Below, in pieces: positions 1-8,662 of a stretch of DNA of 64,000 bases (position 1 is the stretch's first letter; each line of letters begins with the position of its first letter). The notes below the pieces were generated by a model that did no database searches, was not told the origin of the DNA, and worked only from the letters and a program-made list of their open reading frames with translations. The translations under genes were made by a program, and so were the position numbers. The DNA is taken from assembly GCF_022647325.1 (NCBI RefSeq), contig NZ_CP071408.1, positions 22,781-86,780 of the forward strand, read 5' to 3'. The stretch comes from Pantoea deleyi. Its GTDB lineage: Bacteria > Pseudomonadota > Gammaproteobacteria > Enterobacterales > Enterobacteriaceae.

Positions 1-155
1 AGCACCCACTCGTCGCTCACGTCGTTGGCGATCGAACGGCCGGAGCGGTCCTTAAAGCCGACGAGGTACGGGGGATCGGTCAGAATGAAGTCGATGCTGT
101 TATCCGGAAAGCCGGCCATGATCTCTACGCTGTCGCCACGCATGAATCGGGACAT
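1..155 (-). CDS. DNA methyltransferase, orphan type (5' part only; runs off the window)
   Basis: The first 51 codons of a DNA methylase, read leftward off the window edge. The N-terminus begins MSRFMRGD and carries the N6-adenine/N4-cytosine methylase catalytic motif TDPPY at about residues 30-34, so it should transfer a methyl group from S-adenosylmethionine to DNA. An AGGAG ribosome site lies 5-8 bases before the ATG. F-like plasmids carry such solitary methylases in the leading region, where they may protect entering DNA from restriction; that role is inferred from context. No restriction enzyme gene is visible. The C-terminus and target recognition part lie outside the window. Confidence 0.85.
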   Translation of the reverse strand, partial: MSRFMRGDSVEIMAGFPDNSIDFILTDPPYLVGFKDRSGRSIANDVSDEWV

Positions 156-420
156 AGTTATGCTCCTGAGTGTAGGGGGGCACCCCTGTGGTGCCGTGAC
201 CACCACAAAGACGGGCGTAAAGCGGAGCAGGCAGGGGCGACACCGGAAGCCGCACGCGCCGCCGGAGCGGACTGAATGTCCCGCGCACGGCGGGGAACGG
301 GTGAGGATGGCGGCGAAGCTTCCCTTGCAGGCGAAGCGGCCCGGCTACCGTGAGGGCACGGCACTTTATCCCTGCCGGTTTCCGGCCGCAGGACGGGAAG
401 CGGCAAAAGAGGCGGAGCGA
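156..420 (-). promoter_or_regulatory. Leader module, copy A (upstream of the methylase); conserved core 231-306
   Basis: No convincing gene lies here. The core at 231-306 is almost identical to 2106-2180 and 17455-17530, all in the same orientation and upstream of minus-strand genes. The core is GC-rich and can fold; for example CCCGC GCACG GCGGG at about 270-284 is a 5-bp hairpin. Homology to copy C continues to about 385 (shared stretch around GCGAAGCGGCCCGGCTA). It is probably a promoter or leader. Leading-region genes of conjugative plasmids can be driven by folded single-strand promoters of the Frpo type, and this arrangement fits that, but no -10/-35 was proven. Confidence 0.55.
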
Positions 421-448
421 AGCGACTTCATTATCCCTTACAGATGAG

Positions 449-470
449 ATGCCGCCGGTCGGGGCGGCAT
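449..470 (-). terminator. Hairpin after the small-gene operon
   Basis: Perfect 8-bp stem (ATGCCGCC / GGCGGCAT) with a 6-base loop, directly after the stop of the 483-821 gene on the minus strand. It has no run of T, so it may slow or process the transcript rather than be a classical intrinsic terminator. Confidence 0.4.
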
Positions 471-482
471 CGGATGAAAATA

Positions 483-821
483 TCAGGGCCGGTAATCTTC
501 CCACCGGCAGTCGCTGCGGTCACAGATGACGGGCGCATCCGGCGAACCGCTCACCCTCCACTCATCGAGGAACCGCAGTCCGGCCAGCGTTTCTGCCTCA
601 CGTTCATCGAGCAGAACGATGCTTTTGAGCCAGACGCTGCCCCGATCAAACTGCCAGTAGCAGCCCTGCGAACAGTCGGGGCGCTCCGGTGTCCACCAGT
701 TTTCGCCCATCCGTTCGCATGCGGCTTCGGCCAGCCTAAAGTCCTGCCCGCTGAGCAGCATGTGGTATTCGTGTGAGGTGCTGCCTGTTTCTTCCTGATA
801 ACTGACCAGCCAGATGTTCAT
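483..821 (-). CDS. Small plasmid protein of unknown function (112 aa)
   Basis: Unrecognised soluble protein of 112 residues, rich in Trp and Cys (MNIWLVSYQEE...). No membrane segment or signal peptide is evident. Its ATG overlaps the stop of the preceding gene by four bases (ATGA), so the two are translationally coupled. They follow yubB in the same direction, which makes a three-gene leading-region operon likely. Function is not known. Confidence 0.65.
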   Translation of the reverse strand: MNIWLVSYQEETGSTSHEYHMLLSGQDFRLAEAACERMGENWWTPERPDCSQGCYWQFDRGSVWLKSIVLLDEREAETLAGLRFLDEWRVSGSPDAPVICDRSDCRWEDYRP

Positions 822-1066
822 TCAGTCTCCCTCCGGGCCTTCATGCTTTCTGCACAGTCGCGCATAAATCCCCAGCTGAGACTGATATCAGCATCCAGCG
901 TCCTGTCCGCAAGTTCGATCGCTGTAGTTACTTCACCGGGCGTAAGTTCCGGGTCAATGTCCTCAAAGTCGTCCGCCATCCAGATGTGGGCCACGCACGG
1001 CGTATCCGGGGCAAATCCCGACAGGCTGGCCATCAGGCCCGCCAGGGTAAGTTCTCTTTTCATCAT
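818..1066 (-). CDS. Small acidic plasmid protein of unknown function (about 82 aa)
   Basis: Short acidic protein (MKRELTLAGLMASLSGFAP...). It is coupled to the downstream gene by an ATGA overlap and starts 33 bases after the yubB stop. Two consecutive ATG codons are possible starts; the second is better spaced from the AGGA at about 1068-1071. No enzymatic motif was recognised. Its place behind yubB suggests a leading-region accessory gene. Confidence 0.65.
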   Translation of the reverse strand: MMKRELTLAGLMASLSGFAPDTPCVAHIWMADDFEDIDPELTPGEVTTAIELADRTLDADISLSWGFMRDCAESMKARRETE

Positions 1067-1099
1067 CCTGTCCGGCGGGGCTTCCCCCGCCGTCTCCCG

Positions 1100-2028
1100 T
1101 CAGCCGCCATAATGGCCGATGTTGTTTACTATCCAGTCCGGCCCGGTCACGCACGCAATGCCGTCCTCGTCCTCTTCATCCCGTTCCAGCTCACCGCAAC
1201 GGCTGTCGGTCAGTTCGCCATCGCTGTAGGCAGCGAACCCGCAGAAGTTACAGCCGCTTTCTGCGTACCAGTGCTCAGCAGTCACACTGAAACGCCTGCT
1301 TAGAGCTTCAAAGACCCGGCTGTCCGGCGGAGACCAGGGGGTGTCAAAATGCACTTCCATAAAGTCCGGCCCGCAATCACCCACCTCCAGTGCGTACCCC
1401 ATTGGCCACTTCACGCCGTACTGCGCGATATTAAACTCATAGCCGCCTGGCACGCCGTCCAGCAGGCCACCGTTGAAACCGTTAATTTCCACATTGAGAC
1501 GGGTGGGGAGCAGCAGATGCATGTCAAATTCAGCAGAGCCGTCTGCAATAGAATCACTGTCACTCGTGCTGATCCAGAACTCACTCACACTGCTCCCGCG
1601 CATGCCTGACCAGTCGAAAAACTTACGCTTCCATAAACTATTCATCACCGCTTGTGCCTCATCATCCAGCACATCCCACGTGCAGCTTCGGATACCGGTG
1701 GCCAGCCACAGGTCGTGCAGCCGGTAGCAGGTTTCGTCCGTCAGTTCCGCGCCGTCGCGCAGCTGCACGAGCCACTGCGTAAAGGCGCGGTTTTCCGGCG
1801 TATCTTCACCCTTCCCCGCCGCCGTCAGCGCCGGGAAAGGCGCATACGTTTCGTCCGTAACAGGACGCAGCAGCCCAGCCCAGCGCAGCCTGCCAGGAAC
1901 AGTTGAATACCCTCCGCTTCTGCCCGTGCGTATGCAGGACGCACCTCTCCCCGCATATGGGCCCGTACCTGACTCACGTTCTCCGACAGGCCGGTCACAC
2001 GCAGCCTGTTTGCACACCAGTTCGGCAT
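1100..2028 (-). pseudogene. yubB: yubB-like DUF1281 gene, broken by a 5-bp tandem duplication
   Basis: The product matches the YubB/DUF1281 family of F-like plasmid leading regions: MPNWCANR at the N-terminus, then EGIQLFLAG, LTAAGKGEDTPENRAF, RLNVEINGFNGGLLDGVPGGYE, HWYAESGCNFCG and a terminal NIGHYGG. The biochemical role is unknown. The frame breaks at about codon 50, where the plus strand reads CCCAG twice in tandem at 1874-1883; the partial copy at 17166-17377 has it once. Removing five bases gives 924 bp, exactly 308 codons, with continuous family sequence. The break is therefore a simple slippage or repair event in an otherwise full-length gene. It could also be an assembly error. Confidence 0.88.
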
Positions 2029-2180
2029 GATCCTCTCCTCAGTCAATGGTTGCACGGCCTCACCTGCGCCGTGCCGACACAGCAGCCGGGCGCAAAGTGA
2101 AGCCAGCAGGGGCGACACCGGAAGCCGCACGCGCCGCCGGAGCGGACTGAATGTCCCGCGCACGGCGGGGAACGGGTGAG
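2029..2180 (-). promoter_or_regulatory. Leader module, copy B (upstream of yubB); core 2106-2180
   Basis: Sequence between the yubB start and the cargo junction. It is nearly identical to 17378-17528, and its core also matches 231-306. Similarity to copy C stops abruptly at about 2180, after GGGTGAG, where unrelated AT-richer sequence begins; this marks the left boundary of the 15-kb cargo block. A GAGGA ribosome site sits just before the yubB ATG. Confidence 0.55.
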
Positions 2181-2388
2181 CAATTGTGTTACGAGTCAAT
2201 GCTGTTTTGCTTTCGGAAGGGGATATTTAGCCCAATGACAGTTTTAAGCTGAGAGTGTCACTGATGAGTTCATGAGCCAGTAGTTTTCATAAGGGACGCC
2301 ATACAGGAAAGCAGGCGAAGCCGCATTTGAGATCCGCCTGTTTATCGTTTATCAGTTCTGCACTATGTAAGTAGTGCATCAGTGATGA
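2181..2388. other. Junction and intergenic sequence, no gene seen
   Basis: About 200 bases between leader copy B and the last gene of the sugar cluster. No gene, strong hairpin or insertion-sequence end was recognised. It holds the left junction of the cargo block. Confidence 0.4.
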
Positions 2389-2832
2389 CTACTTATTTTC
2401 TCTTTTTAAACGGGATTCATCTGGTGTTTTAAGAGGGCGCAGCCGCCTGATGCGTGGCTTGAGTATGACGCGAGGCATTCTCACGAGCCTGCGGCTGTTT
2501 TTGTTGAAAACAGGGCGTTCATGCCAGAGTTTTAATAAGATCACAGTCAGTGCGAGGAGTGCAGTAATACCATTTGCCGTCATCACTGGAATATCGCTCA
2601 TACGAAAGCCATACCATGCCCAGCAACTGACACCAAAAAACAGAGCTCCCCACATACCCAGTGATAGTCCACTGGTATCTTTGTTTTTAATAATGTGAAG
2701 GACCTGTAGGCAGAAAGACCCGGTGGTGACCCAGGCAGCAAGCGTGCCCAGCCATACTGGCCAGGGAGAGAGTAAAAAGGCCGACAGCAGCGCCGCTATG
2801 ATGGTTAATACAACCAGTAGGATATTTTTCAT
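2389..2832 (-). CDS. SemiSWEET/PQ-loop-like small membrane protein
   Basis: A 147-residue protein. The first 95 residues form three hydrophobic segments in the MtN3/saliva (SemiSWEET) pattern, with the family-like stretch around residues 33-75 (VTTGSFCLQVLHIIKNKDTSGLSLGMW, then a second helix). SemiSWEETs are about 90 residues and dimerise to pass sugars through the membrane. Here a basic tail of about 45 residues, rich in Arg, Lys and Pro, is added at the C-terminus, which is unusual. The ATG overlaps the dehydrogenase stop (ATGA), so it is coupled to that enzyme. A role in moving sucrose, a polyol or a ketose is inferred from the neighbours. Confidence 0.7.
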   Translation of the reverse strand: MKNILLVVLTIIAALLSAFLLSPWPVWLGTLAAWVTTGSFCLQVLHIIKNKDTSGLSLGMWGALFFGVSCWAWYGFRMSDIPVMTANGITALLALTVILLKLWHERPVFNKNSRRLVRMPRVILKPRIRRLRPLKTPDESRLKRENK

Positions 2833-4232
2833 GCGATGACTCCTGCCTCTTCTAACCCTCTGTCAACGCACTTGAGCGCCAGCAACATATCTTTATAGAG
2901 TTCGGGATGACCAGATAACCCACCCCAGATTTTTTTACTTTCAGTAAAGGCAAGAAGCGGATCTTCAGCGCAGAAGATAGCCCTAAAGTCCACTTCTTCC
3001 AGGGCACGATCCTCGTATTCAAACAGTAAGGTTTCTTTCTGTTGGCGCTGCATGAAACGCATCCAGAGAGCAGACAATATCATTGTGGCATGGGGTCTTG
3101 CTCCCTGAGCATATACCGCCCTGATCACCGGCAGAATGTACTGATGCAGTTTAGCAATACTGTCTGATGATACGCGTTGAGTGGTATCCCTTACCCAGCG
3201 ATTACTGAACCGGCTCAACGTAATGTCACAGTATTCCCGTAGATCGGCATCGTTTAATTCCAAAGTCTTTTTGACATCATGCATTACGTAATCACGTATC
3301 CACTGCACTACCTGAGGTGTGAGGCTTTCATCGATATAATCCTTTCCCATAAGCGCACCGGCCCAAGCAACGCCACTGTGACTGGCGTTGAGTATGCGGA
3401 TTTTTTTTTCTTCGTAATGCATTACGTTGTCTTTAAATTCGACGCCTACCTCTTCCAGAGCAGGACGTCCGGCAATAAAGCGGTCCTGTACGACCCATTG
3501 GGCAAATGACTCACAGGAAAGCGGTACCTGATCGCCATCGATTCCATGCTCAGCTAGGCGAGAAAATATTTTCTCGTCAAATTTCGGGGTGATACGGTCA
3601 ACCATACTATTCGGTGCAGATACATTGCTCTTAGTCCACTTCAACAGACAGATGTCGTCTGAAGCCTGAACGAATTCAGTAAGACCTGTCAGAATACTGT
3701 CGCCATTGTTACGCAGATTATCGCAGCTGAGCAGCGTGACCGGCCCTGCGCTGGACTCTAGGCGCTGACGTAAAATCCTGATTAATGCGCCATACAGAGT
3801 TAAGGGGTCACTATTCCCCGCTAAATCAGCGATAACAGCAGGATGCTGAAGATCGAGGTGGCAATCATCGTTCAGAAAGTAACCACCCTCTGTTACCGTA
3901 AAAGAAATTATCCGCGTATCTGGATGTGCCCCCTCTTCAATCAATGACCGCATGCCAGGGTTCCACAGGATAATTTTACTGACCGAGGAGATTGTCTGGT
4001 AGCGACGCTCTCCGGCTGGAGAAATGAGCTCCAGCGTGTAACGTCCCTTTTGCGCACTTAGGCGCTGCAGTGTCTCTTGCGTCTGGCTGTTGCGAATATT
4101 AGCTAACGCAATTGTCCACCGCGTGTCTCCTTTCAGATGCAACTGATTCAGATACCATGCCTGATGTGCTCGGTGAAAAGCGCCTGCGCCAAGATGCAGC
4201 CAGGTAAGTTTTTTATAATCGGTTTTAGACAC
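2829..4232 (-). CDS. Mannitol dehydrogenase family enzyme, closest in pattern to D-arabinitol 4-dehydrogenase
   Basis: A 467-residue polyol dehydrogenase of the long-chain mannitol family. These enzymes oxidise a polyol at C2 or C4 to a ketose with NAD. The N-terminus has the nucleotide-binding motif LHLGAGAFHRAHQAWYL (residues 12-28); the family catalytic Lys-x4-Asn-x2-His appears as KIRILNASH at about 278-286. The sequence resembles DalD (arabinitol) more than MtlK, but the substrate cannot be read with certainty. The start is GTG, with AAGGAG six bases upstream. It lies 466 bp downstream of cscA on the same strand, perhaps with its own promoter, so it could extend the sucrose operon to polyol or fructose metabolism. 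Confidence 0.85.
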   Translation of the reverse strand: MSKTDYKKLTWLHLGAGAFHRAHQAWYLNQLHLKGDTRWTIALANIRNSQTQETLQRLSAQKGRYTLELISPAGERRYQTISSVSKIILWNPGMRSLIEEGAHPDTRIISFTVTEGGYFLNDDCHLDLQHPAVIADLAGNSDPLTLYGALIRILRQRLESSAGPVTLLSCDNLRNNGDSILTGLTEFVQASDDICLLKWTKSNVSAPNSMVDRITPKFDEKIFSRLAEHGIDGDQVPLSCESFAQWVVQDRFIAGRPALEEVGVEFKDNVMHYEEKKIRILNASHSGVAWAGALMGKDYIDESLTPQVVQWIRDYVMHDVKKTLELNDADLREYCDITLSRFSNRWVRDTTQRVSSDSIAKLHQYILPVIRAVYAQGARPHATMILSALWMRFMQRQQKETLLFEYEDRALEEVDFRAIFCAEDPLLAFTESKKIWGGLSGHPELYKDMLLALKCVDRGLEEAGVIA

Positions 4233-4697
4233 ATTTTCTCCTTAATCCATGACAGATGAGGGTGGTGTTACCTGTAACAGTAACATACTCTTCAATCAAT
4301 GTGACCGAGGGAACTATTGCTGCTGGGTATCATTGCAGGGACAAGAGAAAAAAATTCAGGTAGTAGCCATCTGGTTAAATCGTTTTTTTCACCATCCCAC
4401 ATTATTTCATTTTAATGGTTATTATACTCTACATATATATCTTCATGGGATTTTAAATACTCTGTCTCTACATGTTAGAAATTGATTAAAAGATTTTATT
4501 TATGGATTACAGTTAACAGCAGAAAAGACAGCCATTTACAACATTGAACGGATATCAGACGAAACCCCCTGCCATTATAAATATTACCTACTTCAGGCGT
4601 CTCCATGCATTTTTATTGGCATTCCTAAGGCTGGCTGCGCACCGCTAACCAGCGTAATTGCTTTACGTATTGATTGAATACGAGTACATTATTTTAT
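4233..4697. other. Intergenic region between cscA and the polyol dehydrogenase, no gene seen
   Basis: About 465 AT-rich bases. No convincing coding frame in either direction and no GTTAACGTTAAC operator like the ones upstream of cscB. It probably holds a separate promoter for the dehydrogenase-SemiSWEET pair or a long untranslated leader. Confidence 0.4.
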
Positions 4698-6131
4698 TTA
4701 TTCAAGTTGCCATGCGCCGCTCTCTGATAATAATGCGCTGCCATTCCATGCAAATAAACGCAGTTCCCTATCTCCCGCGTCCGGATATATCCTACTGCTA
4801 AGACATGCCTCACCATTATTGATGAATACTTCAACAGACGAGCGGTCAATATACAATCTCAGACTGAGATCATTGTCGGGATTTATTGTCACACTGCGCA
4901 CTCCGCACAAAGCGTACTGCGGATAATAACGTTCCAGCACAAGACGCTGCATCTGAATATCCATATATACCCGCAATCCCTTACCAAGGCTAATACCATA
5001 TTGTTCAGCGGTACTAAGAGCGCCTTTCCAATTAAGTATTACCTCTACGGACTCAGCTTCATCCAGCACACTTATCTGCTCATTCTTCAGTGCTCTGGCT
5101 GGCCATGAGAACCAATTTTGACGCAGGCTCTCCATTTCTTTGACAGGGCACATCTGCAGGCGATTATCGTCGCTAAGGCTTAGCTCGCGAGGCAGCGAAA
5201 GCATTCCAGCCCAGCCGTCCTGTTGCTCAGGCAGCGGTGATTCCCACATATCCAGCCAGCCAATTACAATACGTCGCCCGTCCGGTGTAAGAAAACTTTG
5301 TGGTGCATAAAAGTCGTGCCCATAATCCATTTCTGCGAATTCACTGGTACGAATAAATGGCAGACCGGGTTGCCAGTCCCCGATGATATAGCCGCTCTGG
5401 AACAAATTTCGGTTGCGAAAGCCTGCTGCTGCTAATCCCTGCGGGGAGAACATCAGCACTCGCTTGTCATTTAAAGTAAATAAATCAGGACACTCCCACA
5501 TGAATCCCATTCCTGATTCAGCTTTATCCAGTACACCTTCTTCATGCCACTGGTGCAAATCCTCTGAGCAATATAAACGAACCTCTCCGGTGTCACCCAT
5601 GCGAGCGCCAACAACCAAATACCAGTAATCACCTTCGCGCCAGACCTTCGGATCACGAAAGTGATGCACGCCCGGCGGTGTATCCACTATTATGCCCTGG
5701 CGTTCAAAATGAATGCCGTCACGGCTGGTTGCCAAGCACTGAACCTGAAAAAGTTCGTCTTCGTTAGCAGTTTCACCATGATATTTGTGTCCCGTGTAGA
5801 TCAGGGCCAGAATATCACCATTGACCACTGCCGAACCGGAAAAGCACCCGTCCCTGTCTTCAGGTCCTTCCGGAGCGATCGCCACCGGCAGATGTTCCCA
5901 GTGCACCAGGTCCTTACTGCGTGCATGCCCCCAGTGCATTGGCCCCCACTGGTTAGAGTATGGATGATGTTGATAAAAAGCATGATACCAGCCGTCGAAC
6001 CATACCAGGCCGTTAGGATCATTCATCCAGCCTGCTCTTGCGGCCAGATGATAGCGCGGATACCAGCGTAGATTGAGCGTGTTACACTTTGCCTGGATTT
6101 CGTGTTCAGCATTAGCAATCGAGTAGGTCAT
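4698..6131 (-). CDS. cscA: Sucrose hydrolase (invertase), GH32 family
   Basis: Cytoplasmic beta-fructofuranosidase of about 477 residues, the usual CscA length, splitting imported sucrose into glucose and fructose. The GH32 active site is visible: WMNDPNG at residues 35-41 with Asp38 as nucleophile, FRDPK near 155 for the transition-state Asp, and WECPD near 210 with Glu as acid/base. A C-terminal beta-sandwich follows. There is no signal peptide, as expected for the CscB-CscA pathway. The ATG at 6131 has AAGAG upstream; a GTG three codons earlier is less likely. It follows cscB after a short gap, so the two share a transcript. Confidence 0.95.
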   Translation of the reverse strand: MTYSIANAEHEIQAKCNTLNLRWYPRYHLAARAGWMNDPNGLVWFDGWYHAFYQHHPYSNQWGPMHWGHARSKDLVHWEHLPVAIAPEGPEDRDGCFSGSAVVNGDILALIYTGHKYHGETANEDELFQVQCLATSRDGIHFERQGIIVDTPPGVHHFRDPKVWREGDYWYLVVGARMGDTGEVRLYCSEDLHQWHEEGVLDKAESGMGFMWECPDLFTLNDKRVLMFSPQGLAAAGFRNRNLFQSGYIIGDWQPGLPFIRTSEFAEMDYGHDFYAPQSFLTPDGRRIVIGWLDMWESPLPEQQDGWAGMLSLPRELSLSDDNRLQMCPVKEMESLRQNWFSWPARALKNEQISVLDEAESVEVILNWKGALSTAEQYGISLGKGLRVYMDIQMQRLVLERYYPQYALCGVRSVTINPDNDLSLRLYIDRSSVEVFINNGEACLSSRIYPDAGDRELRLFAWNGSALLSESGAWQLE

Positions 6132-6149
6132 TGTCTGCACTCTTTTAAG

Positions 6150-7388
6150 TCAGATAGTTGAAAGTTGTGGTATCTGCGAATCTGCCGAAGCATTGCTGGA
6201 GCGCAATAAAAAAATTGAAATGAAGCTAATACCGAATACCAAAATCCCCATGAACAGGTAGGACTCAGCGAATCCATACTTTTCGTAGCTGTAACCTGCC
6301 AGAGGGGACAGTATCGAGGCTATCAAAGAACTGGTACAGGCGAAGCCCACAAGGTAAAGTGTTGACGACAGGCGTTTGTCAAAATTAAGACTGTTGTATT
6401 TGAAGATTGCGACCAGAAGCACGGGTAACTCTACAGCGTGAAGCAGTTTAGTGACGGAAATCAGCAATGGCCCTTCGACCAGACCGGAGGCGACCATGCG
6501 CATCGCCATCACCATGCCAGCAAATATAAGCCCGCTTTTAGCGCCAATCCGGTTTACCAGCCAAGGGGCACAAAACATTCCTGCCGCTTCGAGGAAGACC
6601 TGGAAAGCGTTCAGATAACCATACATCATATTGCCTTCCTGCGGGGTGGCAAACTGCGAGGAGAAATAGACCGGAAATTGTTGATCATAAACGCCATAAA
6701 TACAGATACCTACAACAAAGAACACCAGTGCCCAGAAGCGTGGCAAAATCAGCAAGCGCAATGCGTCCTGTAGCGTTACTTTACCTCCCGCAACAGCTTC
6801 CTGCATGGCATGTGTCGCAGAAGAAACGTGTAGCCTCGCCAGCAACAACATGAAAATTAATCCGGAAATACTGGCGACTGCAAAGTTCAGTTTTGGATCG
6901 ATATTAAACAGTAGCCCGGTAAAAAATGTTGCTAATGCCCAGCCCAATGATCCCCACATACGTGCTTTACCAAATTCAAACTGACTCTGACGTGCAACAC
7001 GTTCAGTATAAGATTCCAGCACGCCGATTCCGCCGTTAAAGGTCAGGCCAATAAAGATACCTCCAAAAAGGCTGCCAAGCAGGATGTTAATTTTGAGCAA
7101 ATATCCGAACAACAGATATGCTGGGCCGGAGAGGATCAGCATTGCCGTCAGATACCACAACAGGTGCTTACGCAGGCCAAGCTTGTCCTGAATAAAACCA
7201 TAACAGACTTGAGCAAAAAGAGCTGATGCCGAAAGCACCGCAAAAATGAATCCCGTTTCTCCTGCTTTAAGGCCAACCTCCTGATGTAGCCAGATAGATA
7301 GTAAAGAGCCGCACGAAGACCATGTAATAAAAAAGAAGAACAGTAGCGCGCTCAGCAGTGGGTAACTGTAATAACGATGAACCTTCAT
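6150..7388 (-). CDS. cscB: Sucrose permease, proton symporter of the LacY family
   Basis: A 412-residue major facilitator protein of the oligosaccharide:H+ symporter family (LacY, RafB, CscB), with about twelve hydrophobic segments. The start HRYYSYPLLSALLFFFFITWSSCGSLLSIWL and the first cytoplasmic loop FIQDKLGLRKHL are typical of this family. Placed directly before cscA and divergent from a LacI regulator, it is the sucrose importer. The ATG at 7388 is chosen over the GTG just before it. Expression is expected to be repressed by CscR at the two palindromes upstream and helped by CRP. Confidence 0.93.
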   Translation of the reverse strand: MKVHRYYSYPLLSALLFFFFITWSSCGSLLSIWLHQEVGLKAGETGFIFAVLSASALFAQVCYGFIQDKLGLRKHLLWYLTAMLILSGPAYLLFGYLLKINILLGSLFGGIFIGLTFNGGIGVLESYTERVARQSQFEFGKARMWGSLGWALATFFTGLLFNIDPKLNFAVASISGLIFMLLLARLHVSSATHAMQEAVAGGKVTLQDALRLLILPRFWALVFFVVGICIYGVYDQQFPVYFSSQFATPQEGNMMYGYLNAFQVFLEAAGMFCAPWLVNRIGAKSGLIFAGMVMAMRMVASGLVEGPLLISVTKLLHAVELPVLLVAIFKYNSLNFDKRLSSTLYLVGFACTSSLIASILSPLAGYSYEKYGFAESYLFMGILVFGISFISIFLLRSSNASADSQIPQLSTI

Positions 7389-7420
7389 CACGACGTTCTC
7401 ATATTGGTTAAGTCACTCTA

Positions 7421-7434
7421 TGTTAACGTTAACA
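7421..7434. promoter_or_regulatory. CscR operator 1
   Basis: Palindrome TGTTAACGTTAACA, 33 bases upstream of the cscB start. The same 12-bp core GTTAACGTTAAC recurs 63 bp away in the divergent promoter region. LacI-family repressors bind such sites with a central CG. Confidence 0.8.
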
Positions 7435-7465
7435 AAAAATAACTATGACTAATTTTAGTGAAATT

Positions 7466-7481
7466 TATGATGTTAATCACA
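7466..7481. promoter_or_regulatory. Probable CRP-cAMP site
   Basis: TATGA-N6-TCACA, one mismatch from the CRP consensus TGTGA-N6-TCACA. It lies between the two CscR operators, which fits catabolite control of the cscB-cscA promoter. Confidence 0.55.
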
Positions 7482-7484
7482 AAG

Positions 7485-7496
7485 GTTAACGTTAAC
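7485..7496. promoter_or_regulatory. CscR operator 2
   Basis: Second exact copy of GTTAACGTTAAC. Centre-to-centre spacing to operator 1 is 63 bp, six helical turns, so both lie on the same DNA face. This suits looping by a tetrameric or paired repressor. Confidence 0.78.
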
Positions 7497-7633
7497 ATGA
7501 CGGACTGTGGCAGCGACTTACCTGATAAATCTCAAGCCCGGACTTATGCTTAAAGCAAAATAAAAATTTATTATTTGTTTTATTTCATTAAGTTATGTTT
7601 ATTTAATTAGTGCAGTAATGAAGGAGTATCAGA

Positions 7634-8629
7634 ATGACTTCCCTGAAAGATGTGGCTAATCTGGCAAACGTATCGATAATGACCGTCTCGCGCGCACTAA
7701 ATAGCCCGGAGCAGCTCAGGCCAGAAACTCTCGCCCGCGTGCAGGCGGCCATTGCCAAAATAAACTATGTACCTGATTTTTATGCTAAAAAAATACGTGG
7801 CGCTCATACTTCCCCAAGAACCATTGGTGTGCTTGCGCTCGATACAGTAACCACACCCTTCTCAGTGGAAATTACGTTATCTATTGAGGAAACGGCCCGG
7901 GCCCACGGCTGGAACAGTTATGTAGTCAATATGTTCTCTAAAGACAGCCCGGAAACTATGGTTGACTTACTACTTTCTCATCGTCCTGACGGTATTATCT
8001 ATACCACTATGGGACTGCGTCAGGTACCTATTCCCGTAAAACTCCTGACGCTGCCCTGCGTACTCGCAAACTGCGAAAGCCATGACGAGTCTGTGGCAAG
8101 CTATATTCCGGATGATGAACAGGGGCAGTATACTGCGGTAAAGGCAATGCTTGCCGCCGGTTACAAACGTCCGCTCTGCATGCATTTACCCGAAAAACAT
8201 CTGGCGACCAGTCGCCGCCATCAGGGGCTGGAGCGTGCATGCATAGAAGCTGGAGTAGATCCGGGCATGTTTAAATATATTTATATGGAAGCGGGTGATG
8301 AGCATTATCGTGATATCCCTGCTCAGTTGTTGAAACATATCCGACAAGGCAAGCCATGGTTTGATGCGGTTATCTGCGGCAATGATCGCATTGCTTTTAT
8401 GGTATATCAGACATTGCTGACAGAGGGCCTAAGGATCCCGCACGATGTTGCGGTTATAGGCTATGACAACATGGTGAGTATTGGCGACCTGTTCATTCCT
8501 CCACTTTCTACTGTGCAATTGCCGCATTATGAAATTGGCCGCCTGAGCGCTCTGCATATCATTAATCAGCAAACACATAAAAACACCATCAAGGTGGAAA
8601 GCCCGCTTTTGCTGCGGGAATCAATATAA
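7634..8629 (+). CDS. cscR: LacI-family repressor of the sucrose genes
   Basis: A 331-residue LacI/GalR regulator, standard length. Residues 4-25 are the helix-turn-helix (LKDVANLANVSIMTVSRALN), followed by the hinge and a periplasmic-binding-protein-like effector domain ending with the family pattern VIGYDN...LSTVQLP. AAGGAG lies eight bases before the ATG. It is divergent from cscB, with both operators between them. It should repress cscBA until sucrose or a derived sugar binds; the inducer is inferred from the CscR family. Confidence 0.92.
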   Translation: MTSLKDVANLANVSIMTVSRALNSPEQLRPETLARVQAAIAKINYVPDFYAKKIRGAHTSPRTIGVLALDTVTTPFSVEITLSIEETARAHGWNSYVVNMFSKDSPETMVDLLLSHRPDGIIYTTMGLRQVPIPVKLLTLPCVLANCESHDESVASYIPDDEQGQYTAVKAMLAAGYKRPLCMHLPEKHLATSRRHQGLERACIEAGVDPGMFKYIYMEAGDEHYRDIPAQLLKHIRQGKPWFDAVICGNDRIAFMVYQTLLTEGLRIPHDVAVIGYDNMVSIGDLFIPPLSTVQLPHYEIGRLSALHIINQQTHKNTIKVESPLLLRESI

Positions 8630-8636
8630 AACCACT

Positions 8637-8662
8637 TGTAACTTTGATGAATCATAGTTACA
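8637..8662 (+). terminator. Hairpin after cscR
   Basis: TGTAACT / AGTTACA, a 7-bp stem with a 12-base loop beginning eight bases after the cscR stop. A run of six T follows about eight bases later. It is a weak intrinsic terminator candidate. Confidence 0.45.
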
